Assembly (NCBI GenBank): GCA_903876765.1
Contig: CAIRBH010000024.1
Span: 1-42,579, forward strand
DNA: 42,579 nucleotides
From: an uncultured Pseudomonadota bacterium
Lineage (GTDB): Bacteria > Pseudomonadota > Gammaproteobacteria > Burkholderiales > Methylophilaceae
Direction of reading: 5' to 3'
This document shows positions 18,797-27,755 of the stretch, one piece after another (position 1 is the stretch's first letter; every line of letters starts with the position of its first letter). The notes beneath the pieces are model-generated. The model searched no databases. It was not told the origin of the DNA and was given only the letters and a program-made list of their open reading frames with translations. The position numbers were made by a program, and so were the translations under genes.

Positions 18797-20242
18797 ATGA
18801 TTAAAAAATTGTTAGATAAAATTTTTAGGCCTAAGCATGCCAAGCTAGAGCATCATCAAGCCGCGACCGCTAGAGCGCCACAAAACCAACCGCACAAACC
18901 CATACTAAGAGCCAAGTCTAGCAATACAAAACCCAGGCATAAAAGTGTAGATTTTATGCAACATGGCGCACTATGTATCGCCCATAAAGTGCATAAAATA
19001 GACCGCAATCTATTAAGTAATGCCGCGCTTAAAACGACTGAAGGCCTACATAAAGCGGGCTTTGACGCTTATATTGTCGGTGGGGCGGTACGTGATTTAT
19101 TACTGCAACACACGCCTAAAGATTTTGATGTGGTCACGGATGCCACGCCAGAAGAAGTCAATAGAATTTTTAGGCGCTCACGCCTCATAGGCAAACGATT
19201 TAGATTGGTGCATGTTTTATTTGGCGATGAAACCATAGAGGTGTCTACTTTTCGTGGCAGTCACCTTGAGGCAGACGGCGACTCAAAAGTGTCAGACTCT
19301 GGACGGATTATTCGCGACAACGTATTTGGCTCTATTGTAGAAGACGCGCTACGCCGCGATTTTACTGCTAACGCCCTGTATTACGACCCAGCCAGCCAAG
19401 ATGTACTGGACTTTCATAACGGTTATGCCGACATTAAAGCAGGCATCTTGCGCATGATAGGTAAGCCAGAAATACGCTATGCCGAAGACCCAGTGCGTAT
19501 GTTACGTGCTGTTCGATTATCAGCCAAACTAGGCCTCAAAATAGACCCCAACACGCAAGCGCCTATCGCCAAAATGGCAGATTTACTGCAAGACGTGCCC
19601 GCCAGCCGCTTATTTGATGAAATGTTGAAACTATTTTTATCTGGCCATGCCATGCAAAGCGTTATGGCCTTGCGTGCCCAACATTTGCATCACGGGCTAT
19701 TGCCTATGCTAGATGTGGTGTTAGAGCAGCCTATGGGTGAGCGCTTTGTCATGTTGGCCCTACAAAATACCGATAGCCGCATACTGTCTGGCAAATCGGC
19801 TAACCCCAGTTTTTTATTTGCCACTTTACTTTGGCATGAAATGCTGGCCGCCTGGGAAGGCTATAAAAAACAAGGTCATCATGCGATTCCTGCGCTGCAC
19901 ATGGCCATGACAGAAGTCATTGCTACGCAGGCTGAAAAGCTAGCGATACATAACCGCTACAGCGCGACTATGAAAGAAATTTGGGGGCTACAACCGCGTT
20001 TTGAGCAGCGTGCTGGCAAACGTCCGTTTGGCTTGCTGACGCATCCTCGCTACCGTGCTGGCTACGACTTTTTATTATTACGTTGCGAATCAGGCGAACT
20101 GCCTATGGAATTGGGCGCATGGTGGACAGCCTTTGCTGAAGCCGATGGTGAGACTAGAGCAGGGATGTTACAAGCTGACACTAGCCCAAAAAAACGTAGA
20201 AGAAAACCCCATAAAAAACCCAGCAGTGTTGAAACTGTGTAG
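18797..20242 (+). CDS. pcnB: Poly(A) polymerase I
   Basis: This 481-aa nucleotidyltransferase adds 3' poly(A) tails that promote RNA decay. The catalytic core has GGAVRD (95-100) and the two metal-binding Asp of DFDVV (109, 111); an RNA-binding helical domain follows. An N-terminal basic region (1-55) and a Lys/Arg-rich tail (KKRRRKPHKK) fit PcnB rather than CCA-adding enzyme, and so does the signature GRRFRLVHV-like KRFRLVHVLFG. Unlike E. coli pcnB, which starts at AUU, this one starts at ATG. folK follows after 28 bp. Confidence 0.95.
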   Translation: MIKKLLDKIFRPKHAKLEHHQAATARAPQNQPHKPILRAKSSNTKPRHKSVDFMQHGALCIAHKVHKIDRNLLSNAALKTTEGLHKAGFDAYIVGGAVRDLLLQHTPKDFDVVTDATPEEVNRIFRRSRLIGKRFRLVHVLFGDETIEVSTFRGSHLEADGDSKVSDSGRIIRDNVFGSIVEDALRRDFTANALYYDPASQDVLDFHNGYADIKAGILRMIGKPEIRYAEDPVRMLRAVRLSAKLGLKIDPNTQAPIAKMADLLQDVPASRLFDEMLKLFLSGHAMQSVMALRAQHLHHGLLPMLDVVLEQPMGERFVMLALQNTDSRILSGKSANPSFLFATLLWHEMLAAWEGYKKQGHHAIPALHMAMTEVIATQAEKLAIHNRYSATMKEIWGLQPRFEQRAGKRPFGLLTHPRYRAGYDFLLLRCESGELPMELGAWWTAFAEADGETRAGMLQADTSPKKRRRKPHKKPSSVETV

Positions 20243-20270
20243 GCAAACTTAGATATTTTCAAACTCGGCT

Positions 20271-20762
20271 ATGTCAGAAGCTTACATTGCGCTAGGTAGT
20301 AATTTACAAAATCCTGTTCTGCAAGTAAACACTGCTTTAGCGGCGCTAGAGCGCATCCCCAATAGCCGCTTGATCAAACAATCGTCACTTTATCAAACAG
20401 CGCCTATAGACTGCGACCATGACCCCGATCAGCCTGTGCCAGACTTTATTAATGCGGTTGCCTTATTAGAAACAAATTTAACGCCCATGGCTTTATTGCA
20501 AGCTTTATTTGATATTGAAAATACTGCTGGCCGCCAGCGACCCTATATCAACGCGCCACGAGTCATGGATTGTGACTTATTACTCTATGATAATCTGTGC
20601 ATCAACACCAGTACGCTGACCTTGCCTCACCCTCGTATGCATAAACGTGGATTTGTTTTATTACCATTATTTGAAATCGCAGCGCATTTATCACTGCCTA
20701 ATCATGGCAAAATAGCAGAATTGCTAAACACCCATCAATTTACTGACATCAAAAAACTATAG
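20271..20762 (+). CDS. folK: 2-amino-4-hydroxy-6-hydroxymethyldihydropteridine pyrophosphokinase
   Basis: This 163-aa enzyme (EC 2.7.6.3) transfers pyrophosphate from ATP in folate synthesis. It has the opening AYIALGSNLQNP, the middle FINAVALLET, and the signature RVMDCDLLLYD with PHPRMHKRGFVL. Length is normal for HPPK. It sits between pcnB and a deoxynucleoside kinase in a tight same-strand run. Confidence 0.96.
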   Translation: MSEAYIALGSNLQNPVLQVNTALAALERIPNSRLIKQSSLYQTAPIDCDHDPDQPVPDFINAVALLETNLTPMALLQALFDIENTAGRQRPYINAPRVMDCDLLLYDNLCINTSTLTLPHPRMHKRGFVLLPLFEIAAHLSLPNHGKIAELLNTHQFTDIKKL

Positions 20763-20777
20763 GCCTAAAAAAGTCAC

Positions 20778-21425
20778 ATGAGCATTTTTAAAAAATTCCC
20801 TTACATTGTTATTGAAGGCCCTATCGGCTGCGGAAAAACCACCTTGGCTAAAATATTAGCGGATAAGTTTCCCGTTGATTATTTGTCTGAAAAAGCCGAG
20901 TCCAACCCATTTTTACCGCGCTTTTATCAAGATGTAAAACGCTACGCCCTACCTACTCAATTGTTCTTTTTATTTCAGCGTGCCAGCCAGATTGCCGATT
21001 TAAGCCAGCGCGATATGTTTGCCAAGCCTATTGTGGCTGATTTTTTCTTAGAAAAAGACCCGATATTTGCCCGTTTAAATTTAGATGATGAAGAATACGC
21101 CTTGTACCATCAAATTTATTTGCACTTACAACTCAAGGCGCCTAAGCCTGATTTAGTCATTTACTTACAAACGCCAGTAGATGCATTAATGGATCGCATT
21201 GAGGCGCGCAACGTCAATTATGAGTTAGATATTCCGCGCGAATATGTAGAACGGCTAGCCAATGCCTATAGTGAATTTTTTCATAGCTATGACACCTCAC
21301 CAGTACTCATCGTGAATAACGAAAAACTCAATATATTAAATAGCCAAGATGCGCTTGATTTATTACTCACGCGTATTTTGCAGATTAAAGGTCAGCGCGA
21401 ATTCTTTAATCCTAATTTTGACTAG
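20778..21425 (+). CDS. Deoxynucleoside kinase
   Basis: This 215-aa protein of the deoxyadenosine/deoxyguanosine kinase family salvages deoxynucleosides. The P-loop is GPIGCGKTTL; YLSEKAESNPFL and the LID-region motif DLVIYLQTPVDALMDRIEARN follow. The exact base preference is not readable. It lies 15 bp after folK and 19 bp before panB, a placement typical of betaproteobacteria. Confidence 0.9.
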   Translation: MSIFKKFPYIVIEGPIGCGKTTLAKILADKFPVDYLSEKAESNPFLPRFYQDVKRYALPTQLFFLFQRASQIADLSQRDMFAKPIVADFFLEKDPIFARLNLDDEEYALYHQIYLHLQLKAPKPDLVIYLQTPVDALMDRIEARNVNYELDIPREYVERLANAYSEFFHSYDTSPVLIVNNEKLNILNSQDALDLLLTRILQIKGQREFFNPNFD

Positions 21426-21444
21426 GGTCCAACACACCGTACTT

Positions 21445-22257
21445 ATGAATTTAACAGAACTTGAAAAATTGGCAGCATCTGGTGAAAAAATTGCCATGCT
21501 CACTTGCTATGACGCCACCTTTGCTAAATTAATGGAATTGGCTGGCGTTGATATGTTGCTGGTAGGCGACTCGCTAGGCATGGTATTGCAGGGTGCTGAA
21601 AATACCTTAAATGTTAGCATGCACCACATGACTTATCATACAAAAAGCGTAGCCGCTGGCGCGCCCAATACCGTGATTATGGCGGATATGCCACTGGGCA
21701 GCTATGAGCATGACGATGAAGCCGCCTATAAAAATGCCCTTTGGCTAATACGCTCTGGGGCTGATTTGGTTAAGTTTGAAGGGGGTGGTAGCAAAGTAAA
21801 AACGGCGCGTTATTTGGTGGAACGCGGCATTCCTGTGTCTGCGCACTTGGGCTTTACCCCGCAATCGGTCAACCAATTGGGCGGCTATAAAATTCAGGGT
21901 AAAACCGATGAAAGTGCAGCTAAAATTATGGCAGATGCAATCGCCATGAGCGAAGCTGGGGTGAGTTTTATTGTATTAGAAATGGTGCCCGCGGCGCTTG
22001 CTAAAAAAATCACCGAAAGCATTAAAACCCCCACCATAGGCATAGGTGCAGGGGTAGACTGTAGTGGCCAAGTATTGGTGATGCAAGATTTACTCGGTAT
22101 TTACTCTGGCGTTTCTGGCAAAAGCCCTCGCGAATTTAAAACGCCACGTTTTGTGAAAAACTTCTTGTCAGAAACCAACAGCATACAATACGCCGTCAGC
22201 AGCTATGTGCACGCGGTAAAAAATAAATCATTCCCTGCGCCAGAGCACAGCTACTAA
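21445..22257 (+). CDS. panB: 3-methyl-2-oxobutanoate hydroxymethyltransferase
   Basis: This 270-aa TIM-barrel enzyme (EC 2.1.2.11) makes ketopantoate from ketoisovalerate and methylene-tetrahydrofolate. It has TCYDATFAKL, the metal-binding VGDSLGMV, ADMPLGSYE and PTIGIGAG. The open frame extends upstream to 21349 inside the kinase gene, but homology begins at ATG 21445. The stop TAA shares its last A with the panC ATG, so the two are translationally coupled. Confidence 0.97.
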   Translation: MNLTELEKLAASGEKIAMLTCYDATFAKLMELAGVDMLLVGDSLGMVLQGAENTLNVSMHHMTYHTKSVAAGAPNTVIMADMPLGSYEHDDEAAYKNALWLIRSGADLVKFEGGGSKVKTARYLVERGIPVSAHLGFTPQSVNQLGGYKIQGKTDESAAKIMADAIAMSEAGVSFIVLEMVPAALAKKITESIKTPTIGIGAGVDCSGQVLVMQDLLGIYSGVSGKSPREFKTPRFVKNFLSETNSIQYAVSSYVHAVKNKSFPAPEHSY

Positions 22258-23135
22258 TGCATATCATCCATACTGCCGTTGAATTAAGACAGCGGCTAAA
22301 AAATCAGAGTAATATCGCGTTTGTGCCCACCATGGGCAATCTACATGCTGGTCACATTCACTTAGTTGAAATCGCTAAGCAGCATAGCTCCTGTGTGGTA
22401 GTGAGTATTTTTGTTAATCCCTTGCAATTTGCTGCCAATGAAGACTTAGCCAGCTACCCGCGCACTTTGGCCGCCGATTGTGAAAAACTCAAAGCAGCAG
22501 GCGCAACGCTGGTATTTGCGCCCTCAGTAGCAGAAATGTATCCAGACTTTGACGGCGTGAATCTTAATCAGACGATGACCATTAGCCCGCCGCCCATGGC
22601 CGATATATTATGTGGTGCATCTAGGCCTGGGCATTTTTCTGGGGTGGCGACCATAGTCATGAAGCTTTTTAACATGGTGATGCCACAACTGGCGATATTT
22701 GGCCAAAAAGATTTTCAGCAGCTATTGATTATCCGCCAACTTGTACAACAGTTTAATATGCCGATTAAGGTGATTGGGGTTGCGACAGTGCGCGAGAGCA
22801 ATGGCCTGGCCATGAGTTCACGCAACGGTTATTTATCTGCACAACAGCGCCAACAGGCCAGCCTATTACATGAGGTTTTGCAAAACACTGTGGCTAAAAT
22901 ACAAAGCCAGCCACACAATCTACCGCTTAATTTTCAGCAACTTGAACAAGCGACCACTGACTCACTGACCAGTCATGGCTGGGCTGTTGATTATGTTGCA
23001 ATAAAATCAGCACTGACACTAGCGCCTGTGAGCGATACAGACACAGATTTAGTAATATTGGCCGCGGCTAAGTTAGGCAATACGCGGCTCATTGATAATA
23101 TTGAATTTTTGCTTAACAAATACACCACAAATTGA
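22257..23135 (+). CDS. panC: Pantothenate synthetase
   Basis: This 292-aa ligase (EC 6.3.2.1) joins pantoate and beta-alanine using ATP. The nucleotide motif VPTMGNLHAGHIHLV, the FVNPLQFAANEDL pantoate site, GQKDFQQL, and the KMSKS-like AMSSRNGYLS are all present. It overlaps panB by one base. A new promoter and structured leader follow before rsfS. Confidence 0.97.
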   Translation: MHIIHTAVELRQRLKNQSNIAFVPTMGNLHAGHIHLVEIAKQHSSCVVVSIFVNPLQFAANEDLASYPRTLAADCEKLKAAGATLVFAPSVAEMYPDFDGVNLNQTMTISPPPMADILCGASRPGHFSGVATIVMKLFNMVMPQLAIFGQKDFQQLLIIRQLVQQFNMPIKVIGVATVRESNGLAMSSRNGYLSAQQRQQASLLHEVLQNTVAKIQSQPHNLPLNFQQLEQATTDSLTSHGWAVDYVAIKSALTLAPVSDTDTDLVILAAAKLGNTRLIDNIEFLLNKYTTN

Positions 23136-23142
23136 TTAAAAA

Positions 23143-23171
23143 TTGGAAGTCGCGTTTGAAAGGACTATAAT
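23143..23171 (+). promoter_or_regulatory. Sigma-70 promoter upstream of rsfS
   Basis: TTGGAA (23143-23148), 17 bp, then a perfect TATAAT (23166-23171). The start would be near 23178, giving a 5' leader of about 140 nt before rsfS. It lies just after the panC stop. Confidence 0.7.
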
Positions 23172-23196
23172 GCACTCCCTTTTTATAATTGGCTAA

Positions 23197-23280
23197 GCAC
23201 ATGCAATGCGCCATGCTCAAGTTTTCACTTGCAGCAGGTGAATAAAACCATGTGCACATCGCTTTGCATAACTGCATAGC
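23197..23280 (+). promoter_or_regulatory. Structured RNA leader upstream of rsfS
   Basis: Two hairpins can be drawn. Outer stem GCACATG (23197-23203) pairs with CATGTGC (23249-23255) and encloses GCT-CAAGT/ACTTG-c-AGC around a TTTC loop (23215-23235). The second hairpin is 23261-23280 (GCTtTGCA/TGCAtAGC). A 14-codon frame, MQCAMLKFSLAAGE, starts at ATG 23201 within hairpin 1 but lacks a ribosome site. It could be a cis-regulatory leader or a small RNA. I do not recognise it. Confidence 0.4.
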
Positions 23281-23317
23281 ATTCCAACGTAACGTAATTC
23301 CAGTACAGGCCGCTTAA

Positions 23318-23719
23318 ATGACAAAAGACGAAAATAGCACAAAATCAGATATAAATAATTTAGAATCCATGAAACTCGCCGTGGTTGATGCGATTGAAGA
23401 CATTAAAGGCTTTGATATTACTGTGATGGACGTGCGTAAGCTCACTTCTATGACCAGTTATATGATAGTCGCCAGCGCAACCTCTAGCCGCCAAGCCAAA
23501 GCCATTGCAGACAATGTGCGCGAAAAACTTAAAGAAAAAGGTTATGCCATCCGTGGTACAGAAGGCGAAAAAGAAGGCGAATGGGTGTTAGTGGATTTAA
23601 ACGATATTGTCGCCCATATTATGGTGCCAACCACACGCGCCTACTATAATTTAGAGCAACTATGGGGTGAAGCTGAAAACCGCCGTGGTCATATTAAATC
23701 GGATAATAACGAAGCTTAA
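23318..23719 (+). CDS. rsfS: Ribosomal silencing factor RsfS
   Basis: This 133-aa protein binds ribosomal protein uL14 and blocks subunit joining in starvation. Family features: KGFDITVMDV, SYMIVASATSSRQ, GEWVLVDLNDIVAHIM and the YYNLEQLW end. About 14 extra N-terminal residues precede the conserved domain. The usual upstream partner nadD is absent here; rlmH follows after 42 bp as expected. Confidence 0.95.
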   Translation: MTKDENSTKSDINNLESMKLAVVDAIEDIKGFDITVMDVRKLTSMTSYMIVASATSSRQAKAIADNVREKLKEKGYAIRGTEGEKEGEWVLVDLNDIVAHIMVPTTRAYYNLEQLWGEAENRRGHIKSDNNEA

Positions 23720-23761
23720 TACGCCTTTACAACTGACCTGAATTTGCTTAAAGAATAGACC

Positions 23762-24229
23762 TTGAAGCTGCGCATTATCTCTGTCGGTCACAAAATGCCA
23801 AATTGGGTAGAAACGGCATGCCTAGAATACAGCAAGCGCATGCCGCGTGAAATTAACCTAGAAATTATTGAGATTAAGCCAGAAAAGCGTGCGGCGGGTA
23901 ATAATACCGGAAACATCCAACTGATAGAAGCTAAGCGCATATTAGAAGCCGTAGGCAAAGATTACTGCGTGGCCTTGGATGAACGCGGCCTAGAAATCAC
24001 CACCCTGCAACTGGCCGACAAGTTAACGCAATGGCAACTGGCAGGAAGAGATGTTGCATTGATTATCGGTGGCGCAGATGGCTTGCATGCCTCGGTCAAA
24101 CAAAAAGCTGATTGGCTGTGGGCTTTATCCAAACTTACCCTACCACATGCCATGGTGCGCGTTATACTGGCCGAGCAGCTATACCGCGCCCACACTGTCA
24201 TTAGCAATCACCCCTATCACAGAGAGTAA
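23762..24229 (+). CDS. rlmH: 23S rRNA (pseudouridine1915-N3)-methyltransferase
   Basis: This 155-aa SPOUT methyltransferase modifies helix 69 of 23S rRNA. It starts at TTG 23762 (MKLRIISVGHKMPNWV), the position conserved in the family, with no nearby ATG alternative. The knotted SAM site is LIIGGADGL and the C-terminus is the conserved PYHRE. It pairs with rsfS, and the photolyase gene begins 2 bp after its stop. Confidence 0.96.
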   Translation: MKLRIISVGHKMPNWVETACLEYSKRMPREINLEIIEIKPEKRAAGNNTGNIQLIEAKRILEAVGKDYCVALDERGLEITTLQLADKLTQWQLAGRDVALIIGGADGLHASVKQKADWLWALSKLTLPHAMVRVILAEQLYRAHTVISNHPYHRE

Positions 24230-24231
24230 TC

Positions 24232-25668
24232 ATGCCAGCTACCCAGCCCAGCTATGAAAAATCCTTAGTTTGGTTTAGACGTGACCTACGTGACTATGAC
24301 CATGCCGCGCTTTATCACGCCTTAAAATTTTCTAAAACGGTGTTTTGTGCTTTTGTGTTTGATACAGACATACTAGATAAGTTAACGGATAAGGCTGACC
24401 GTCGTGTAGAGTTTATTTGGGAAAGTATCCGTGAGCTAAAAGCCGCGTTTCAAGCCAAAGGCGCTGATTTAATAGTCGTGCATGGCAGCGCAAGCTTAGA
24501 AATTCCTCAACTGGCTGCTAGCCTAAGCATTTCTGCCGTATTTGCTAACCACGATTATGAGCCCAGCGCCATAAGTCGTGATGCAGCTGTTGCCGAACAA
24601 CTGGCAAAAATGAACATCCAGTTTCATCACTATAAAGATCATGTCATTTTTGAAAAAGATGAAATATTAACGCTAGCTGGCAAACCTTACTCGGTATTTA
24701 CCCCCTACAAAAATATGTGGTTAAAAACCGTCAATGATTTTTACATTCAGCCCTACTCTGTCGACCGCTATGCTAGCCATTTAGCCCAGGCAAGCACTTT
24801 TGGCCCATTAATTAGCTTAGAAAGTCTGGGGTTTAAACGTACTAATTTATCTAGCTTGCGCTTAGCAACTGGTATGCAAGGCGCATTAGCACTATTGGAT
24901 GACTTTACGTCGCGCATGATTCGCTATAAAGAGGCTAGAGATTTTCCTGCCATCAAAGGGGTGTCTTATTTATCGGTACATTTACGCTTTGGCACTATTT
25001 CTATACGCCATTTAGCGCGTACCGCCATACAAGAAACTAACGCTGGTGCCCAAACGTGGCTTAACGAGCTGATTTGGCGTGATTTTTATGTACAGATTAT
25101 GCACCACCAGCCTAAAGTGGCATTAGGCCATGCGTACAAAACCGAATTTGAGTCACTGGCTTTTCCAAATAATCCACAACTTTTTTCAGCATGGTGCGCT
25201 GGCAATACAGGTTACCCATTAGTCGACGCAGCCATGCGTCAGCTTAACCTGACAGGCTTTATGCACAACCGCTTGCGTATGGTGGCGGCTAGCTTTTTAG
25301 TCAAAGACTTATTAATCGACTGGCGTTGGGGTGAGCGTTATTTCGCCGAAAAACTGATTGATTTTGATCTCAGCGCCAACAACGGCGGTTGGCAATGGGC
25401 CGCTAGTACTGGCTGTGACGCGCAACCTTGGTTCAGAATTTTCAACCCCATCACGCAAAGTATCAGATTTGACTCACAAGCTAAATTTATTCGCAAATAT
25501 GTGCCTGAATTAGTCAATTGCGATGACAAAGAAATACACGCACCTTGGCTAATAGCGCCGCTGCGCCAACAAATGCTCAATATACAGATAGGCACGGATT
25601 ACCCAGCGCCCATAGTTGATCATGCCACGCAGCGTGGCTTAGCACTAGCCTTATATAAAAATCCTTAA
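24232..25668 (+). CDS. phrB: Deoxyribodipyrimidine photolyase
   Basis: This 478-aa flavoprotein (EC 4.1.99.3) repairs UV-induced pyrimidine dimers with blue light. The antenna domain starts LVWFRRDLRDYDHAAL; the FAD domain contains LNELIWRDFY, GNTGYPLVDAAMRQL, MHNRLRM and NGGWQWAASTGCDAQPWFRIFNP. All are typical of class I CPD photolyases, and length is normal. It begins 2 bp after rlmH. Confidence 0.96.
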   Translation: MPATQPSYEKSLVWFRRDLRDYDHAALYHALKFSKTVFCAFVFDTDILDKLTDKADRRVEFIWESIRELKAAFQAKGADLIVVHGSASLEIPQLAASLSISAVFANHDYEPSAISRDAAVAEQLAKMNIQFHHYKDHVIFEKDEILTLAGKPYSVFTPYKNMWLKTVNDFYIQPYSVDRYASHLAQASTFGPLISLESLGFKRTNLSSLRLATGMQGALALLDDFTSRMIRYKEARDFPAIKGVSYLSVHLRFGTISIRHLARTAIQETNAGAQTWLNELIWRDFYVQIMHHQPKVALGHAYKTEFESLAFPNNPQLFSAWCAGNTGYPLVDAAMRQLNLTGFMHNRLRMVAASFLVKDLLIDWRWGERYFAEKLIDFDLSANNGGWQWAASTGCDAQPWFRIFNPITQSIRFDSQAKFIRKYVPELVNCDDKEIHAPWLIAPLRQQMLNIQIGTDYPAPIVDHATQRGLALALYKNP

Positions 25669-25696
25669 ATACCGCAGCTAGTTACGCTGCCAAAAT

Positions 25697-25744
25697 AACC
25701 CCAGTAATATAACCCTGGTAATATAGCCCCAGTAATATAACCCT
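25697..25744. repeat. 14-bp tandem repeat, 3.4 copies, between phrB and fba
   Basis: AACCCCAGTAATAT (25697), AACCCTGGTAATAT (25711) and AGCCCCAGTAATAT (25725), then a partial AACCCT. It is non-coding and lies upstream of the fba promoter. A role is not evident; it may be simple slippage. Confidence 0.85.
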
Positions 25745-25765
25745 AAAATTGTTATGTGTAATATG

Positions 25766-25794
25766 TTTTATATAAGACATAAGTGTTCTATAAT
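25766..25794 (+). promoter_or_regulatory. Candidate fba promoter
   Basis: A perfect -10 TATAAT (25789-25794) is preceded at 17 bp by a poor -35 (TTTTAT, 25766). A second option is TTGTTA (25749) with TATAAG (25771). TTATGT (25752) and ACATAA (near 25777) form an inverted repeat here that could be an activator site. Confidence 0.45.
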
Positions 25795-25840
25795 CATCAT
25801 GCAGTATAGATAAACCTCCTTTAATTTTTAGGAAATCACT

Positions 25841-26905
25841 ATGGCACTCGTTTCCTTACGTCAATTACTAGACCATGCCGCAGAACACAACTACGGCATC
25901 GCCGCTTTTAATGTGAATAATATGGAGCAAGTGCACGCCATTATGCAGGCGGCCGACGAGGTGAATAGCCCAGTTATTCTGCAAGGCTCGGCGGGGGCGC
26001 GTAAATATGCTGGTGAAGCATTTCTGAGGCACTTGGTGCTAGCGGCCATTGAAACTTACCCGCACATCCCCGTTGTCATGCATCAAGATCATGGCCAATC
26101 ACCCGCTGTTTGCATACAAGCCATGCGCTCTGGCTTCTCTAGCGTGATGATGGATGGCTCACTGATGGAAGACGCCAAAACCCCTGCCAGCTATCAATAC
26201 AATGTTGACGTTACCAGAAAAATTGTAGAAATTGCCCATGCCATTGGCGTGTCAGTTGAGGGCGAATTAGGCGTACTAGGCTCACTAGAAACAGGCTTAG
26301 CTGGCGAAGAAGACGGTTCTGGTGCTGTTGGGCTATTAAGTCATGCGCAAATGCTAACCGACCCAGAAGAAGCCGCCGACTTTGTCCGCCGAACTGGCGT
26401 TGATGCACTCGCCATCGCCATAGGCACATCACATGGTGCATACAAATTCACCAAGCCACCCACTGGCAAAACCCTAGCCATTAGCCGCATCAAAGAAATT
26501 CATGAGCGCATTCCTAACACCCATCTAGTGATGCACGGCTCATCCTCAGTGCCGCAAGAATGGCTGCACATCATCAACGAATTTGGTGGCGATATGGGAG
26601 AAACCTATGGTGTACCTGTTGAAGAAATTGTTGAAGGCATTAAACATGGGGTGCGTAAAATCAATATCGATACCGATTTACGCATGGCCTATACTGGTTC
26701 TATCCGAAAATTCTTCACTGAAAAAAGAAAAGAATTTGACCCAAGAAAATTTTTAAGCGCCTCCACAATTGCCATGCGCGCCATTTGTAAAGAAAGGTAC
26801 GAAGCTTTTGGCTCGGCGGGACAGGCTGACAAAATCAAATCTATCTCCTGCGAACAAATGGCAACACGCTATAAATTAGGTGAATTGCAAGCCGTCATTA
26901 AATAG
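25841..26905 (+). CDS. fba: Class II fructose-bisphosphate aldolase
   Basis: This 354-aa zinc aldolase (EC 4.1.2.13) cleaves fructose-1,6-bisphosphate to triose phosphates, or condenses them. The metal-binding HQDHG is at 81-85, with [28 protein letters not shown] and KINIDTDLR following. The length and the C-terminal pattern fit the longer CbbA-like class II type used in ribulose-monophosphate methylotrophs and Calvin-cycle bacteria. tpiA follows 43 bp later, then fbp on the opposite strand. Confidence 0.97.
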   Translation: MALVSLRQLLDHAAEHNYGIAAFNVNNMEQVHAIMQAADEVNSPVILQGSAGARKYAGEAFLRHLVLAAIETYPHIPVVMHQDHGQSPAVCIQAMRSGFSSVMMDGSLMEDAKTPASYQYNVDVTRKIVEIAHAIGVSVEGELGVLGSLETGLAGEEDGSGAVGLLSHAQMLTDPEEAADFVRRTGVDALAIAIGTSHGAYKFTKPPTGKTLAISRIKEIHERIPNTHLVMHGSSSVPQEWLHIINEFGGDMGETYGVPVEEIVEGIKHGVRKINIDTDLRMAYTGSIRKFFTEKRKEFDPRKFLSASTIAMRAICKERYEAFGSAGQADKIKSISCEQMATRYKLGELQAVIK

Positions 26906-26948
26906 TTAAAGCAAAATAAATAGTCAATAAAATATAAGGGATTGTGAA

Positions 26949-27725
26949 ATGCGGCGCAATTTAGTAGTGGGCAATTGGAAGATGCATGGCAATATTAGTA
27001 GCAACCAAATATTGTTAGAAAAACTCATAGACAACCTAAAAGACACTAAGCATGCGGATTATGTCGTCTGCGTGCCCAACCCCTATTTACACCAAACCAG
27101 ATCATTACTAGAAAATACCAACATTGCTTGGGGCGGGCAAAATGTAAATCAATTTGAAGAAGGTGCTTTTACGGGGGCAGTATCGCCGCACATGCTCACA
27201 GATCTAGGTTGCAGCTATGTGTTACTAGGCCACTCAGAAAGACGTGTGCTATTTCATGAAACCAATCTTTCTGCCGCGGCAAGATTCGATGCCGCTATTA
27301 AAGCAGGCCTGACGCCTATTTTATGCGTGGGTGAAACCCTAGCTGAACATGATGCAGGATTAACCGAAGTGATTGTAGCCAGCCAAATGGACGCGGTCAT
27401 GGCAACGCTAAGTGACCAAGGATTTGCCAGAGCCATGCAACTCAACATGGTGTTTGCCTATGAGCCCGTTTGGGCGGTTGGCACAGGCAAAACTGCTAGC
27501 CCCGAGCAAGCGCAACAAGTCCATCAGTTTATACGCCAGCGCATTGCTAGGCGCAATGCCGAAGCAGCTTCAAATGTGCGTATCATTTATGGTGGCAGCG
27601 TAAAAGCGCAAAATGCCAGTCAGCTATTTAATATGCCAGATGTGGATGGTGGCCTAGTGGGCGGCGCCTCTTTAAATGCCGATGAATTTAGCGCTATTTG
27701 CCGTATCGCCAATAATAAAACTTAA
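26949..27725 (+). CDS. tpiA: Triose-phosphate isomerase
   Basis: This 258-aa TIM-barrel enzyme (EC 5.3.1.1) has the catalytic Lys of GNWKMHG (K11), the His of LLGHSERR, and the Glu of AYEPVWAVGTGK; the phosphate loop is IIYGGSVKAQN. AAGGGA lies upstream of ATG 26949. In many proteobacteria tpiA precedes secG; here it follows fba, so it is probably co-transcribed with the aldolase. Confidence 0.97.
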   Translation: MRRNLVVGNWKMHGNISSNQILLEKLIDNLKDTKHADYVVCVPNPYLHQTRSLLENTNIAWGGQNVNQFEEGAFTGAVSPHMLTDLGCSYVLLGHSERRVLFHETNLSAAARFDAAIKAGLTPILCVGETLAEHDAGLTEVIVASQMDAVMATLSDQGFARAMQLNMVFAYEPVWAVGTGKTASPEQAQQVHQFIRQRIARRNAEAASNVRIIYGGSVKAQNASQLFNMPDVDGGLVGGASLNADEFSAICRIANNKT

Positions 27726-27755
27726 AGCAATTAATGACATAGGGACTGTTATGCG

